From assembly GCA_021736645.1 (NCBI GenBank), contig JAIPFM010000047.1:1-32542 (forward strand): a stretch of 32,542 bases of DNA. The letters are read 5' to 3'. The notes under the pieces are model-generated. The model was not told the origin of the DNA and ran no database searches. It worked only from the letters and a program-made list of their open reading frames with translations. Shown piece after piece: positions 20,950 through 29,335 of this stretch (its first letter is position 1; each line of letters opens with the position of its first letter). Source of the stretch: Phycisphaerae bacterium. Lineage in GTDB: Bacteria > Planctomycetota > Phycisphaerae > Sedimentisphaerales > Anaerobacaceae. Position numbers and translations under genes: made by a program.

Positions 20950-23742
20950 TTAAGGTATGGCAGTCAGGCGTAGTTCATCAATGTACAAGACGCCATTACT
21001 GCCTGGAAGAACGGCAGTATTATCACCCATGCGAATTGAAACAGCAGTGACGTCCGATAGATCCAGAGATACAAGGCTGTTCAAGGGGATATGCCAGTTG
21101 TGCCACTGTGCATCGCTGTACTGGCTGACGGGGCCTGGATACTGAACCGTCACATGGCCCTGGCTGTCGCTCAAGGTGAGATAGAGGGACTCCCAAGAGA
21201 GTGAAGCATTGTCTTTGGGACCATAGAACGACAGGCAGAGAGTCTTGTAGTCGGATAAGGACCAGTCTTCGGGCAGGTCAAAGGTTCGCGTGGCTTCAGC
21301 GTAGTAGGGCAAGTCAGCATTCAGGAATCTAAAGGGCATGGCCTGATTGCCTGAATAGACCTCATAGTTTTCTGTGTGCGGCGCTGTATCGTACCCAACA
21401 ATCGCCCTGGAATTATTACCTGGCAGGCCCGGAGCCGGGTCTGTGAAACCGATACCATCAATCCAGTTTTGGTAGATGCGGTACGGCGAGTTTTCTGTGT
21501 AGGTCTCAAAACCATCAATCAAGTAGGATTTCACCATGGTGAACGACCAGACATGTCCCTTGGCCACGATGTTTTCAGAAATGGTATCCACACGCCAGAA
21601 GTAGGTGCCTTCCGTGCCGGCGGGCAACGCAATATCCGCCTGGGGATCATTGAATCGTCGGAGGTAGGTGCCTGTCAGGTCGGATGTACTGGCCGTCTGA
21701 ACCAGCTCCAGATCCCGACCAAAGTACACATCAAAACCTTGATGGGTGCCCAAAGCCTGCCACGTCAGATGGTTTACCACGTCCACAGTGCTACTGTCTT
21801 CCGGAAACGGCTGGCTGGCCTGCCATTGGGCCCGGAAATACAGATCCCGAACAGTCTGGGCCTTGATAAACTTATTATAGATACGGACTTCGTCCATCAT
21901 GCCATGATACTTGTCATGCGCCACCCAGGGGCTGGCACCGATATGGATTTCGCTGGCACTGACCCTGGGACTTTCCAGTGGGTCCGAACTGGAGACCGGC
22001 AGTGCTTCCGCGCCGTCGACATAGGCGTTTCTCGCCAGACCATTAAAGCCAATGGCAATATGGTGCCATTCATTGGCCAGAGACCCTGTTTCAAAGGTGA
22101 CCTGATTTCCCCAGAAGTCGTGCCTGCACAGATGGCCCTGCATCAAGCGTATTTCGTTGGCGCGGTTCGTCTGCGGGCTTCCCCAGGCCAGGAGCGTATG
22201 GCTGTGCACATAGGGATATATCCAGGCGGAGATGGTGAAGTCACTGTCCCCTGTGGGCAGATTGTCTCCGGAGGCAATGGCATAATCGTCAATACCATCC
22301 AACTCAATGGCAGTGCCCAGCACGCCGTTGACCCATGATGGTTCGCCCATAAACTGGGCATGGTGCCTGAATCCTGAAGTATCTGCTGCGGTCGTGCCCT
22401 GTCCTTCATTCCAGGTCCACAGCGCTCTCAAGTTGTTGTCCAGGATAGTCGCAGATGGCATGGTGGTAAATGACCATACAGGCCCCACGTGACGGGTTTG
22501 GCTATCCAGCTCTATTTCATCCACACGCCAGTAATAGGTGGTCTGCCCCTGCAGCACGGCAGGCGTGAATTCAGCGCGGGTGGAGCGTACTTGGTGGGCT
22601 TGTGTATTGCCATTCTGCACTGATACCATATTCTGGCTGAAGTAGATATCGTGCCATATGGCGTCCTTCCCGGGTGCCCAGGTCAGGGTCAGGTTATTTT
22701 CAATGACCTCAACCTGGCCGTCTTGAGGATACGGAACAAAGGCCTGGTCACCAGGCACAGAAAAGCTCCACAGGTCGCCCTGGACCGTGGTCTGGATGGA
22801 TGTGATTTCATCTACACGCCAAAAGTAGATCACGCCCGGCTCAAAGCCTGGTTTGTAAAATAGGGTACATTCATTCCTGGGCAGTGATTGAGCTATCAGA
22901 GAAAGACTGGACTCGGAGGTGCCAAGCCATACGTTGTGGGCCACGGCGATAAGGCCCGGCTCCCAGGAGAGAAAAGAATAAAGACTGTCACGAGACCCGT
23001 GCGCAGGGGTCGGGTCGTACGCCTGCATGGGACGAGCGCCTGAATCAGGACGGTTGGAGAGATAAAAATCGTCAAATGCGATGTAGCCCCGGGCGTCCGG
23101 CGTGCTGGCCACATACAACCCCACCTGAAGTGTCTGGCCAACAAAATCCGTTCGGACCACCGGGGAGCAGGGCAAGTCCTCCCAGTGAACACCGTCCGAA
23201 CCCGTTCGAAGAAAGATCAGGCGACCGATCCGTTCGATCTGAAGGAATGGCTGCACGTTCCATAATTTGTCATTGGTGCAAGTCAGCTCCGGACTTGCCC
23301 CTTTGGCTTGGCGAATACCATTGCCCCGGCTTGACAGAGGCGCATAGTCGAGCGTGACCCATTGTTCCTTTTGAGGGGTAGATACCGCCGAACGTATCAG
23401 CAGTCCTCCTCTGGCGCCGGTGACCGGGATGTCCACTGTACCGGCGAAGTCCGTGACCTTGACAGACACCACAAAATCAGAGTTGAACTGGTGGTATAAA
23501 AAGGTGCCATACGACGGAGACAGGTCGCCTTCTGCGGCCATGAAGAGTTGCCCGGCGTGATCTTGAGAGGCGTTCACTCTGCGCGCTGATTGGCGGTTTT
23601 CAAGGCCAAACCAACCTGTCCCGCTGATATCCAGAGCAATGAAATCATGTGGACTGTCAAAACTGTCTGAAAAATCGAGTGCCAGACCACATTGTACTGA
23701 TCCAATGCTGATGATGAACAAAACGACCCATGTCCTGGTCAC
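20950..23742 (-). CDS. large secreted multidomain LamG/Fn3-like protein
   Basis: Exported protein of 930 residues with a signal peptide (VVLFIISIGSVQCGLA, cleaved near residue 22). Residues about 23-230 form a beta-jelly-roll of the DUF1349/laminin-like type. Three Fn3/Ig-like modules, each ending in a WRVDE-type motif (YFWRVDEI 306-313, YYWRVDEI 403-410, YFWRVDTI near 720), surround a LamG domain (about 437-640; LWTWNEGQGTTAADTSGFRH, LDGIDDYAIASG, WHHIAIGFNG, DEVRIYNKFI). The C-terminal about 190 residues (DGFETYTENSP to YIDELRLTAIP) form a carbohydrate-binding-like jelly roll common in Phycisphaerae exoproteins. There is no PEP-CTERM or dockerin tail. The GTG start has GGGAGG 6 nt upstream. 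No catalytic residues are recognised, so carbohydrate or surface binding is inferred. Confidence 0.88.
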   Translation of the reverse strand: MTRTWVVLFIISIGSVQCGLALDFSDSFDSPHDFIALDISGTGWFGLENRQSARRVNASQDHAGQLFMAAEGDLSPSYGTFLYHQFNSDFVVSVKVTDFAGTVDIPVTGARGGLLIRSAVSTPQKEQWVTLDYAPLSSRGNGIRQAKGASPELTCTNDKLWNVQPFLQIERIGRLIFLRTGSDGVHWEDLPCSPVVRTDFVGQTLQVGLYVASTPDARGYIAFDDFYLSNRPDSGARPMQAYDPTPAHGSRDSLYSFLSWEPGLIAVAHNVWLGTSESSLSLIAQSLPRNECTLFYKPGFEPGVIYFWRVDEITSIQTTVQGDLWSFSVPGDQAFVPYPQDGQVEVIENNLTLTWAPGKDAIWHDIYFSQNMVSVQNGNTQAHQVRSTRAEFTPAVLQGQTTYYWRVDEIELDSQTRHVGPVWSFTTMPSATILDNNLRALWTWNEGQGTTAADTSGFRHHAQFMGEPSWVNGVLGTAIELDGIDDYAIASGDNLPTGDSDFTISAWIYPYVHSHTLLAWGSPQTNRANEIRLMQGHLCRHDFWGNQVTFETGSLANEWHHIAIGFNGLARNAYVDGAEALPVSSSDPLESPRVSASEIHIGASPWVAHDKYHGMMDEVRIYNKFIKAQTVRDLYFRAQWQASQPFPEDSSTVDVVNHLTWQALGTHQGFDVYFGRDLELVQTASTSDLTGTYLRRFNDPQADIALPAGTEGTYFWRVDTISENIVAKGHVWSFTMVKSYLIDGFETYTENSPYRIYQNWIDGIGFTDPAPGLPGNNSRAIVGYDTAPHTENYEVYSGNQAMPFRFLNADLPYYAEATRTFDLPEDWSLSDYKTLCLSFYGPKDNASLSWESLYLTLSDSQGHVTVQYPGPVSQYSDAQWHNWHIPLNSLVSLDLSDVTAVSIRMGDNTAVLPGSNGVLYIDELRLTAIP

Positions 23743-24186
23743 CCAGATCCTCCCGAGTCAATTAGACTATTTATTTTGGCGCCGGATAGACCGGAACCTC
23801 GCTGCAAACGTTACCACTGACCTTCAGTATAGTAATAATCGGGGTGAACAGCAACCTGTATGACCCTCGTTTTGCAGGTTGCTATGCAGTAACCTGTTGT
23901 ACAACAATGTTATATGTAAATTGGCCATGAGGGTGAAGGGCTCTGGGAAAGGCGTCACCACGGGCGGCTCATTGTGGGATTTATCCCGTGCTTCACAGAG
24001 AGATGCCTGGCTCCACCCAAAAAAAAAGAGGTTCCGCGTGACCAGTGATCCAAAGTGGCCACTAATGCTATAGAGCTCAGTGGTTATAAGATGAATACTG
24101 GCTGAGCTGTCATAGAAAACGTGTGGGCGGTTAAGACCACCTGTGTATGTTTTGAGTGTTCATGTCATTGGTAATGAAGAAGAACT
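23743..24186. promoter_or_regulatory. 444-bp divergent intergenic region with structured T2SS operon leader
   Basis: No gene is supported. AGCAACCTG (23850-23858) and CAGGTTGCT (23875-23883) are a perfect inverted repeat, and AACCTG recurs at 23891. Further on, GTGAAG (23933-23938) and CACGGG (23959-23964) pair in order with CCCGTG (23985-23990) and the adjoining CTTCAC (23991-23996), giving a coaxial 12-bp stem with an asymmetric bulge, about 190 nt before gspE. I cannot match it to a known riboswitch. Promoters for both flanking genes should be here but none is clear. Confidence 0.45.
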
Positions 24187-25893
24187 ATGGATAATATAGT
24201 CGCAGACATAGTGAACGTGGGATTGCTCGATGCCTCGGCATCTGATCGGATCAAGGAGAGCCTTGCCCAAGGGAGTTCTCTGTACGATACATTGACAGGT
24301 GCAGGTGTGCCTGTCGACAAGACCCTACAGTACCTGTCGAAGGTGTTTTGCTATCCCTTTATTACGCTGGACAAGCATGATCTGACCAAGGAATTTCTCA
24401 CGCAATTTCCCGCTCGCATCCTCCTTGACAAGCACGTGCTGCCCCTGTCCGATGACGGCACGATGCTGGCTGTGGTGGGCAATCCCTTTGACACCTCTGG
24501 TGTGGATGAACTGTGTTTGGCCACCGGACAGGACTTTTCCATTGCCCTGGCCCCGATCACGGACATTGACCGGTGTCTCAAACGACACCTGGGTGTCGGG
24601 GCAGACAGTGTCCAATCCATGATTTCGGATGCGGCGGATAGTGGTCTCAAGATCATTGACCAGGACACGGACGAAGACATGGACCTCACGGCGTCTGCAG
24701 ATGAGGCACCGATCATTCGTTTTGTCAACCAGATCCTCACGGAAGCCATTGATCTGCGTGCCACTGACGTGCATATTGAACCGTTTGAAGGTGAGCTGCG
24801 TGTGCGCTATCGTGTGGATGGCGTGCTCCAGCAAACGTCTGTGGCCTCTGAAGTCAAACAGTTTCAGCCGGCCATTGTGTCACGTCTCAAGATTCTCAGT
24901 AAACTGGACATTGCAGAAAAACGGGTGCCGCAGGATGGGCGTATCAAGATTCGCATTGCCGACCGAGAGGTCGACGTGCGTGTGTCCGTGATCCCCATGC
25001 TGTACGGCGAGGCCATTGTGCTGCGTTTGCTCGACAGGGGCTCTGTGCTGCTCGGTCTGGAACGGCTGGGCATGTCCGAGAGAGACGAGCGGATCATGAA
25101 CAACATCCTGACGCGTCCGCATGGCATTATCCTGGTCACCGGTCCGACCGGCAGCGGCAAGACCACGACCCTGTACGCCTCTCTGGCCCAGATCAATGAT
25201 ATTGAGCGCAAGATCATCACCATTGAAGACCCCATCGAATACCAGCTCTTCGGCATCAACCAGATTCAAGTGGCACGCAAAGCAGGCCTGACCTTTGCCA
25301 GCGGTCTGCGTTCCATCCTGCGTCACGATCCGGACGTGGTCTTGATCGGTGAAATTCGTGACATTGAAACCGCTGAGATCGCAGTGCAGGCCTCGCTCAC
25401 GGGCCACCTTGTGTTCTCCACGTTACATACCAATGATGCGCCCAGTGCCATGACCCGTCTTGTGGACATGGGTGTGGAGCCCTATCTGGTGGCGTCGTCT
25501 CTGGAGGCGGTCATTGCCCAGCGTCTGATCCGTTTGATCTGCAAGCACTGCAAAACAGAGATGCCGGCCAGTGAAGTGGAACCCCTGCGTCATCAATTTT
25601 CCAACCTGCCCGAGGTCCTGTATTATGGTAAGGGCTGTCGTCACTGCCAGGGCACAGGCTATTCAGGGCGTCAGGGCATCTTTGAAATGATGGTCATTAC
25701 TGAGGACTTGCGTGCGATGATCCTGGAAAACGCCTCGTCTCAGGCGCTGCGTAAAGTGGCCAACAGCCAGGGCATGTTGAGTCTAAGACAGGATGGGGTG
25801 AGACACCTGGCATCCGGCATGACCACGGTCAAGGAAATCATGCGTGTGACCAAGGATGAACAACTGGAACACGGGACCCACGGTATTTACTAG
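24187..25893 (+). CDS. gspE: type II secretion ATPase GspE
   Basis: Hexameric cytoplasmic ATPase that powers pseudopilus assembly, 568 residues, full length. The N-terminal MshEN/GspE_N domain covers about 1-150 (LDASASDRIKESLAQGSSLY, then VLPLSDDGTMLAVVGNPFD). The N2 domain begins near ATDVHIEPFEGELRVRYRVDG. Walker A is GPTGSGKTT (319-327), the Asp box TIEDPIEY, Walker B VVLIGEIRD (384-392) and the His box STLHTNDA (411-418). A zinc module has Cys452/455 and Cys484/487. The gene opens a plus-strand operon in the order E-F-G-H-I-J-K-L-M. PilB of a type IV pilus is the close alternative, but the downstream pseudopilin set and GspK argue for T2SS. Confidence 0.93.
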   Translation: MDNIVADIVNVGLLDASASDRIKESLAQGSSLYDTLTGAGVPVDKTLQYLSKVFCYPFITLDKHDLTKEFLTQFPARILLDKHVLPLSDDGTMLAVVGNPFDTSGVDELCLATGQDFSIALAPITDIDRCLKRHLGVGADSVQSMISDAADSGLKIIDQDTDEDMDLTASADEAPIIRFVNQILTEAIDLRATDVHIEPFEGELRVRYRVDGVLQQTSVASEVKQFQPAIVSRLKILSKLDIAEKRVPQDGRIKIRIADREVDVRVSVIPMLYGEAIVLRLLDRGSVLLGLERLGMSERDERIMNNILTRPHGIILVTGPTGSGKTTTLYASLAQINDIERKIITIEDPIEYQLFGINQIQVARKAGLTFASGLRSILRHDPDVVLIGEIRDIETAEIAVQASLTGHLVFSTLHTNDAPSAMTRLVDMGVEPYLVASSLEAVIAQRLIRLICKHCKTEMPASEVEPLRHQFSNLPEVLYYGKGCRHCQGTGYSGRQGIFEMMVITEDLRAMILENASSQALRKVANSQGMLSLRQDGVRHLASGMTTVKEIMRVTKDEQLEHGTHGIY

Positions 25894-25909
25894 AAGCTAG
25901 AGGATCATC

Positions 25910-27118
25910 ATGCCTACGTTTGTATACAAGGCGCTAAATCTCCAGGGCCAGGAAGTCAGTGATTCGTTCGAAGCGCCGAATCGCAAGACCGTGATCGAAC
26001 GGTTGACCGCACTGTCTCTGACCCCGGTATCCATTGTGTCGCAGGATGAAACCGCGGGTCACGGACGGCATCTCAGCCTTCACGTGACCAAGGCCGATGT
26101 GGAAAACTTTACGCGTGAGCTGGCCAACCTGTTGGCGGCAGGCGTGCCTTTGAGCAAGGCCCTGAATATTCTGGCGCGGGAGGCCACTCGCGAGGGGGCC
26201 AAGAAACAATGGCAGAGCATTCATGATCTGGTGTCTGAAGGCACCTCTCTGGCAGATGCCATGGCGCAGTTCCCCAAGACATTTCCCTCCGTGAATGTGG
26301 CCATGGTGCGGGCCGGCGAAACCGGAGGGTTTCTGGATCTGGTGCTCAAGCAGATTGCAGATTTCAGGACTCGTGAACAGGAACTGCTCGGCAAGGTACG
26401 ATCTGCGCTGGTGTATCCCATCATTCTGGCGGTCATGGCCACAGGCATTCTCATTTTTTTACTGACCTTTTTTATTCCCAAGTTTTCAACCATGTTCGTG
26501 GAATTCGGTGGTGCATTACCACCACTGACCCAGGCGATTGTGGCCACGAGTGATTTCGTGATCAAATACTGGCTTGTTCTTTTGGTATTGGTCGTGGGTG
26601 TGGTTGTGTTTATTCAGCGTTCCTTGTCTCAAGAGCAGGGACGTCGATCCATGGAGCGAATTTTTTTGAAGACACCCATGTTGGGCACGGCCATCGGGCA
26701 GTTTGCGTTGGTGCGCTTCTGTCGTATGCTCGGCACTCTAGTGCAATCCGGTGTGCCCTTGATTACCGGCCTGCGAACGGCCAAGGAGGCCATTGGTAAT
26801 GAGGTCCTGGCCGAGACCGTGACCGATGCCATTGAAAAGGTACAGCGAGGCCAGTCTCTGGCCCGCAGTCTGGGCGACTGCCCGGAGTTGTTCCCCGCGT
26901 CTGTGGTGGCCATGATTTCTGTGGCAGAAGAGAGCGGCCGCCTGGACGACGAACTGGTCAGATTGGCCAATGCCTACGAGCAACAACTGGACCGCCACCT
27001 CAAAATCATGGTGACCATGGCAGAACCGGCCATGCTGTTCATCATGGCAGTGCTGGTCGGGACCGTGGTGATCGGTATGTTGTTGCCGATCTTCAATCTA
27101 CAGGAACTTATTCGGTAA
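25910..27118 (+). CDS. gspF: type II secretion inner-membrane platform protein GspF
   Basis: Polytopic inner-membrane platform protein that couples GspE to pseudopilin assembly, 402 residues, the usual length. Two T2SSF cytoplasmic domains (about 67-190 and 270-390) are each followed by hydrophobic segments; TM helices are at about 167-189, 218-236 and 371-393. Family motifs include FTRELANLLAAGVPLSKALNI, VRAGETGGFLDLVL and FCRMLGTLVQSGVPLITGL. The N-terminal MPTFVYKALNLQGQEV is characteristic. AGAGG lies 6 nt before the ATG. It follows gspE after 16 bp. Confidence 0.95.
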   Translation: MPTFVYKALNLQGQEVSDSFEAPNRKTVIERLTALSLTPVSIVSQDETAGHGRHLSLHVTKADVENFTRELANLLAAGVPLSKALNILAREATREGAKKQWQSIHDLVSEGTSLADAMAQFPKTFPSVNVAMVRAGETGGFLDLVLKQIADFRTREQELLGKVRSALVYPIILAVMATGILIFLLTFFIPKFSTMFVEFGGALPPLTQAIVATSDFVIKYWLVLLVLVVGVVVFIQRSLSQEQGRRSMERIFLKTPMLGTAIGQFALVRFCRMLGTLVQSGVPLITGLRTAKEAIGNEVLAETVTDAIEKVQRGQSLARSLGDCPELFPASVVAMISVAEESGRLDDELVRLANAYEQQLDRHLKIMVTMAEPAMLFIMAVLVGTVVIGMLLPIFNLQELIR

Positions 27119-27134
27119 TAAATCGGAGATGATT

Positions 27135-27566
27135 ATGGACAGACCAAAAAGAAAACAAGGTTTTACGCTCATTGAACTGTTGCTGGTACTTGTGATCCTG
27201 GCTTCTTTGGCTGCCATTGTGGTGCCCAAGTTTGCCAGTCGTTCAGAACAGGCCAAGGTGACACAAGCCGTCAGCCAGTTGGCTTCTTTCGAAACCGCGC
27301 TGGATACCTTCGAACTGGATTTGGGAAGGTATCCCAATGATACAGAAGGCCTGGAAGCTTTGGTGAGAAAACCGTCCGGTCTGGACAAATGGAAACAGCC
27401 CTATCTCAAACGTCAGGATATTCCCAAGGATCCCTGGGGCAGCGATTATCAGTATCGTTATCCGGGACAGGATAACGAATATGGATATGATCTCTATTGC
27501 TTCGGTCCTGACGGCAAACAGGGTGGCGATGACGATATCTACCCGGGTGGCAGTAGCCAAGACTAA
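27135..27566 (+). CDS. gspG: major pseudopilin GspG
   Basis: Major T2SS pseudopilin, 143 residues. The prepilin peptidase site is KRKQG/FTLIELLLVLVIL with Glu at mature position 5. The globular part has the GspG signature: a PNDTEGLEALV helix region, then DPWGSDYQYRYPG and a C-terminal calcium-site loop rich in Asp/Gly (FGPDGKQGGDDD). ATG 27135 is chosen over ATG 27129 because GGAG (27125-27128) then has 6-nt spacing. No prepilin peptidase gene is in the window. Confidence 0.95.
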   Translation: MDRPKRKQGFTLIELLLVLVILASLAAIVVPKFASRSEQAKVTQAVSQLASFETALDTFELDLGRYPNDTEGLEALVRKPSGLDKWKQPYLKRQDIPKDPWGSDYQYRYPGQDNEYGYDLYCFGPDGKQGGDDDIYPGGSSQD

Positions 27567-27572
27567 TTCTAT

Positions 27573-28118
27573 ATGAATAGGTCCATGTCACATTTTCGTT
27601 ATTCCAGGGGATTTACCCTGCTGGAACTCATCCTGGTGATGTTGATTCTGTGTTTGACACTGGGTTTGTCCGGTCCTTCGCTCAAAGGCTTTTTTGCCAT
27701 GAGGAAGTTGGAGGATACAGGTGCCAAGATCGTCAGCCTCATGGAATACGCCAGGACTCAGGCGATCTGCGAAGGACGTGTGTATCGATTTTACATTGAC
27801 CTGAGGGGACGGACCTACTGGTTATCCATTCTGGAGAAAGACGAGTATGTGGATTTGGGTACGGAATGGGGACGGGATTTCATGATTCCGGAAGAATTCG
27901 GTGTTGAAATTCGTGATTTACTGCTCGATGGATTGGACAACTATGTGGAATTCACGGGCACGGGCCGCATGCGACCCGGCTCTATTGTCATTACTGATAC
28001 CAAGGGTGAGAAAGTCAATATTGTCTGTCGATCTGCCGCTGAGAGGTTTGTGGTGATCGACGACGAGGACATGAAAGATTATGAGGTCGACAGGAAAAAC
28101 AGTGTTTTGTCAAAATAG
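27573..28118 (+). CDS. GspH-like minor pseudopilin
   Basis: Pseudopilin of 181 residues. The processing site is YSRG/FTLLELILVMLILCL with Glu5. The body shows the GspH pattern of a long helix (SLMEYARTQAICEGRVYRFYID) followed by beta strands, but similarity is otherwise low, so the H assignment rests partly on operon position. The start at 27573 has a poor SD; ATG 27585 (MSHFRYSRG) is the alternative and both keep the leader. The 3' end overlaps the next gene by up to 38 bp. Confidence 0.82.
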   Translation: MNRSMSHFRYSRGFTLLELILVMLILCLTLGLSGPSLKGFFAMRKLEDTGAKIVSLMEYARTQAICEGRVYRFYIDLRGRTYWLSILEKDEYVDLGTEWGRDFMIPEEFGVEIRDLLLDGLDNYVEFTGTGRMRPGSIVITDTKGEKVNIVCRSAAERFVVIDDEDMKDYEVDRKNSVLSK

Positions 28119-28482
28119 GGGCTTTACCCTGGTCGAGATGCTGGCCACGATCCTGATCATTGCCCTGGTACTACCCACCACCATGCGTTGTATTGCATTG
28201 GTCACGCGTATGGCCAGTCAATCCAATCGCTGGATCGTTGCGACGACCTTGGCTGAGACCAAGATTTCGGAGTTGATCGCATCGGATGAGTGGAAAGGCG
28301 GGGGATTGAATCGAGGGGATTTTGGCAACGATTATACGGATTACGTGTGGCGTCTCGATGTCAAGAACTGGGAGATTTCGCCGATGAGCACCCTGAGTGT
28401 GAGTGTGTACTGGGATGCGGGGGAATACGACGAAAACAAGTGTGTGACATTGACCACCCTGGTGTATGATAAAGAAGAATAG
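28081..28482 (+). CDS. GspI-like minor pseudopilin
   Basis: Pseudopilin of 133 residues. The processing site is CQNRG/FTLVEMLATILIIALV with Glu5. The short body (SNRWIVATTLAETKISELI, then WRLDVKNWEISPMSTLSVSVYW) fits GspI, whose genes typically lie between H and J. The ATG at 28081 overlaps gspH by 38 bp; GTG 28102, preceded by AGGA with 6-nt spacing, is a plausible shorter start. Translational coupling with gspH is likely. Confidence 0.8.
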   Translation: MRSTGKTVFCQNRGFTLVEMLATILIIALVLPTTMRCIALVTRMASQSNRWIVATTLAETKISELIASDEWKGGGLNRGDFGNDYTDYVWRLDVKNWEISPMSTLSVSVYWDAGEYDENKCVTLTTLVYDKEE

Positions 28483-28484
28483 GC

Positions 28485-29330
28485 ATGAGAACTCGAACTG
28501 GACAAACTGGTTTTACCTTGATGGAACTGCTTGTGGCCATGAGCCTCATGGTGGTGGCGTCTGCATGTTTGTATTCGAGTTTGTATACAGGATTCAAGGC
28601 CAAGGAAACTGCTGATAAGATATTGAAGCCGATTCAGAGCGTAAAGATTGCGTTGGATATGGTCAAGCGAGACCTTCGCGGAGCCGTGGTCGGGCCTGAG
28701 GAAGACCCCAATATTCTGGCGGGTCCCTTTATTGGCGAGAACGATCAGAGTGGGACCGGCATTGATACGGACGTGTTGACATTCTATACCAATCACCATG
28801 AGATCAAGGACGATACGGATCGTGTCACCTGTGGTATCGGTAAGATCGAGTTTTCTCTGATTGAGCCCTTGAATTCAAATGAAGATACCTTCAATCTGGT
28901 TCGATTGGTCACGGATAACATTCTCAATGAAGACAAAGATGAGCCCGTGGAAGAAGTGCTCTGTCGCCATGTCAGATCTCTGAATTTCAGATATTATGAC
29001 GGATTGCGTTGGTATGATGCCTGGGATTCGACAGAGGAAATGGAGGCGCTTCCCATTGCGGTGGAAGTGACCCTCGAGCTTGAGCCCTATGTCGAAGTGG
29101 GCAAGGAAACGCCCAAAAAGAAAACAACCATGAGCCGTTACGATCAGGATTACCTGGATTCTCTGACTCGGCTCACTCAGGTGTTTATTTTGCCCAGGGC
29201 TTCGACCATGGAGGCTGTGGAAGCCGCGGCCGAGGCTGTCGAAGACGCCGCGGAAGCGGCTTCTGAGGACGCATCAGGGAATCCCGGCGGACAGGGTGGA
29301 GCCACCCCAGGAGGCGGCGCCATGCCGTAG
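28485..29330 (+). CDS. GspJ-like minor pseudopilin with Ala/Gly-rich tail
   Basis: Pseudopilin of 281 residues. The processing site is GQTG/FTLMELLVAMSLMVV with Glu5. The body includes a long alpha helix (TADKILKPIQSVKIALDMVKRDLRGAV), a T2SSJ-like motif and a strand region (VRSLNFRYYDGLRWYDAWDS). Compared with typical GspJ, about 40 extra residues at the C-terminus (240-281) are Ala/Glu-rich, then Gly/Pro-rich, and probably disordered or coiled. The start is 3 bp after the gspI stop. Confidence 0.83.
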   Translation: MRTRTGQTGFTLMELLVAMSLMVVASACLYSSLYTGFKAKETADKILKPIQSVKIALDMVKRDLRGAVVGPEEDPNILAGPFIGENDQSGTGIDTDVLTFYTNHHEIKDDTDRVTCGIGKIEFSLIEPLNSNEDTFNLVRLVTDNILNEDKDEPVEEVLCRHVRSLNFRYYDGLRWYDAWDSTEEMEALPIAVEVTLELEPYVEVGKETPKKKTTMSRYDQDYLDSLTRLTQVFILPRASTMEAVEAAAEAVEDAAEAASEDASGNPGGQGGATPGGGAMP

Positions 29331-29335
29331 GAGAT

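Noticed and set aside
23650..23670. CTGTCTGAAAA match to the MITE terminal repeat inside the 930-aa gene
   Set aside because: Only about 11 bases match and it lies in coding sequence for the mature N-terminus; chance similarity.
23920..24020. Known riboswitch or SRP RNA in the gspE leader
   Set aside because: The conserved cores of c-di-GMP, cobalamin and SRP RNAs could not be found.
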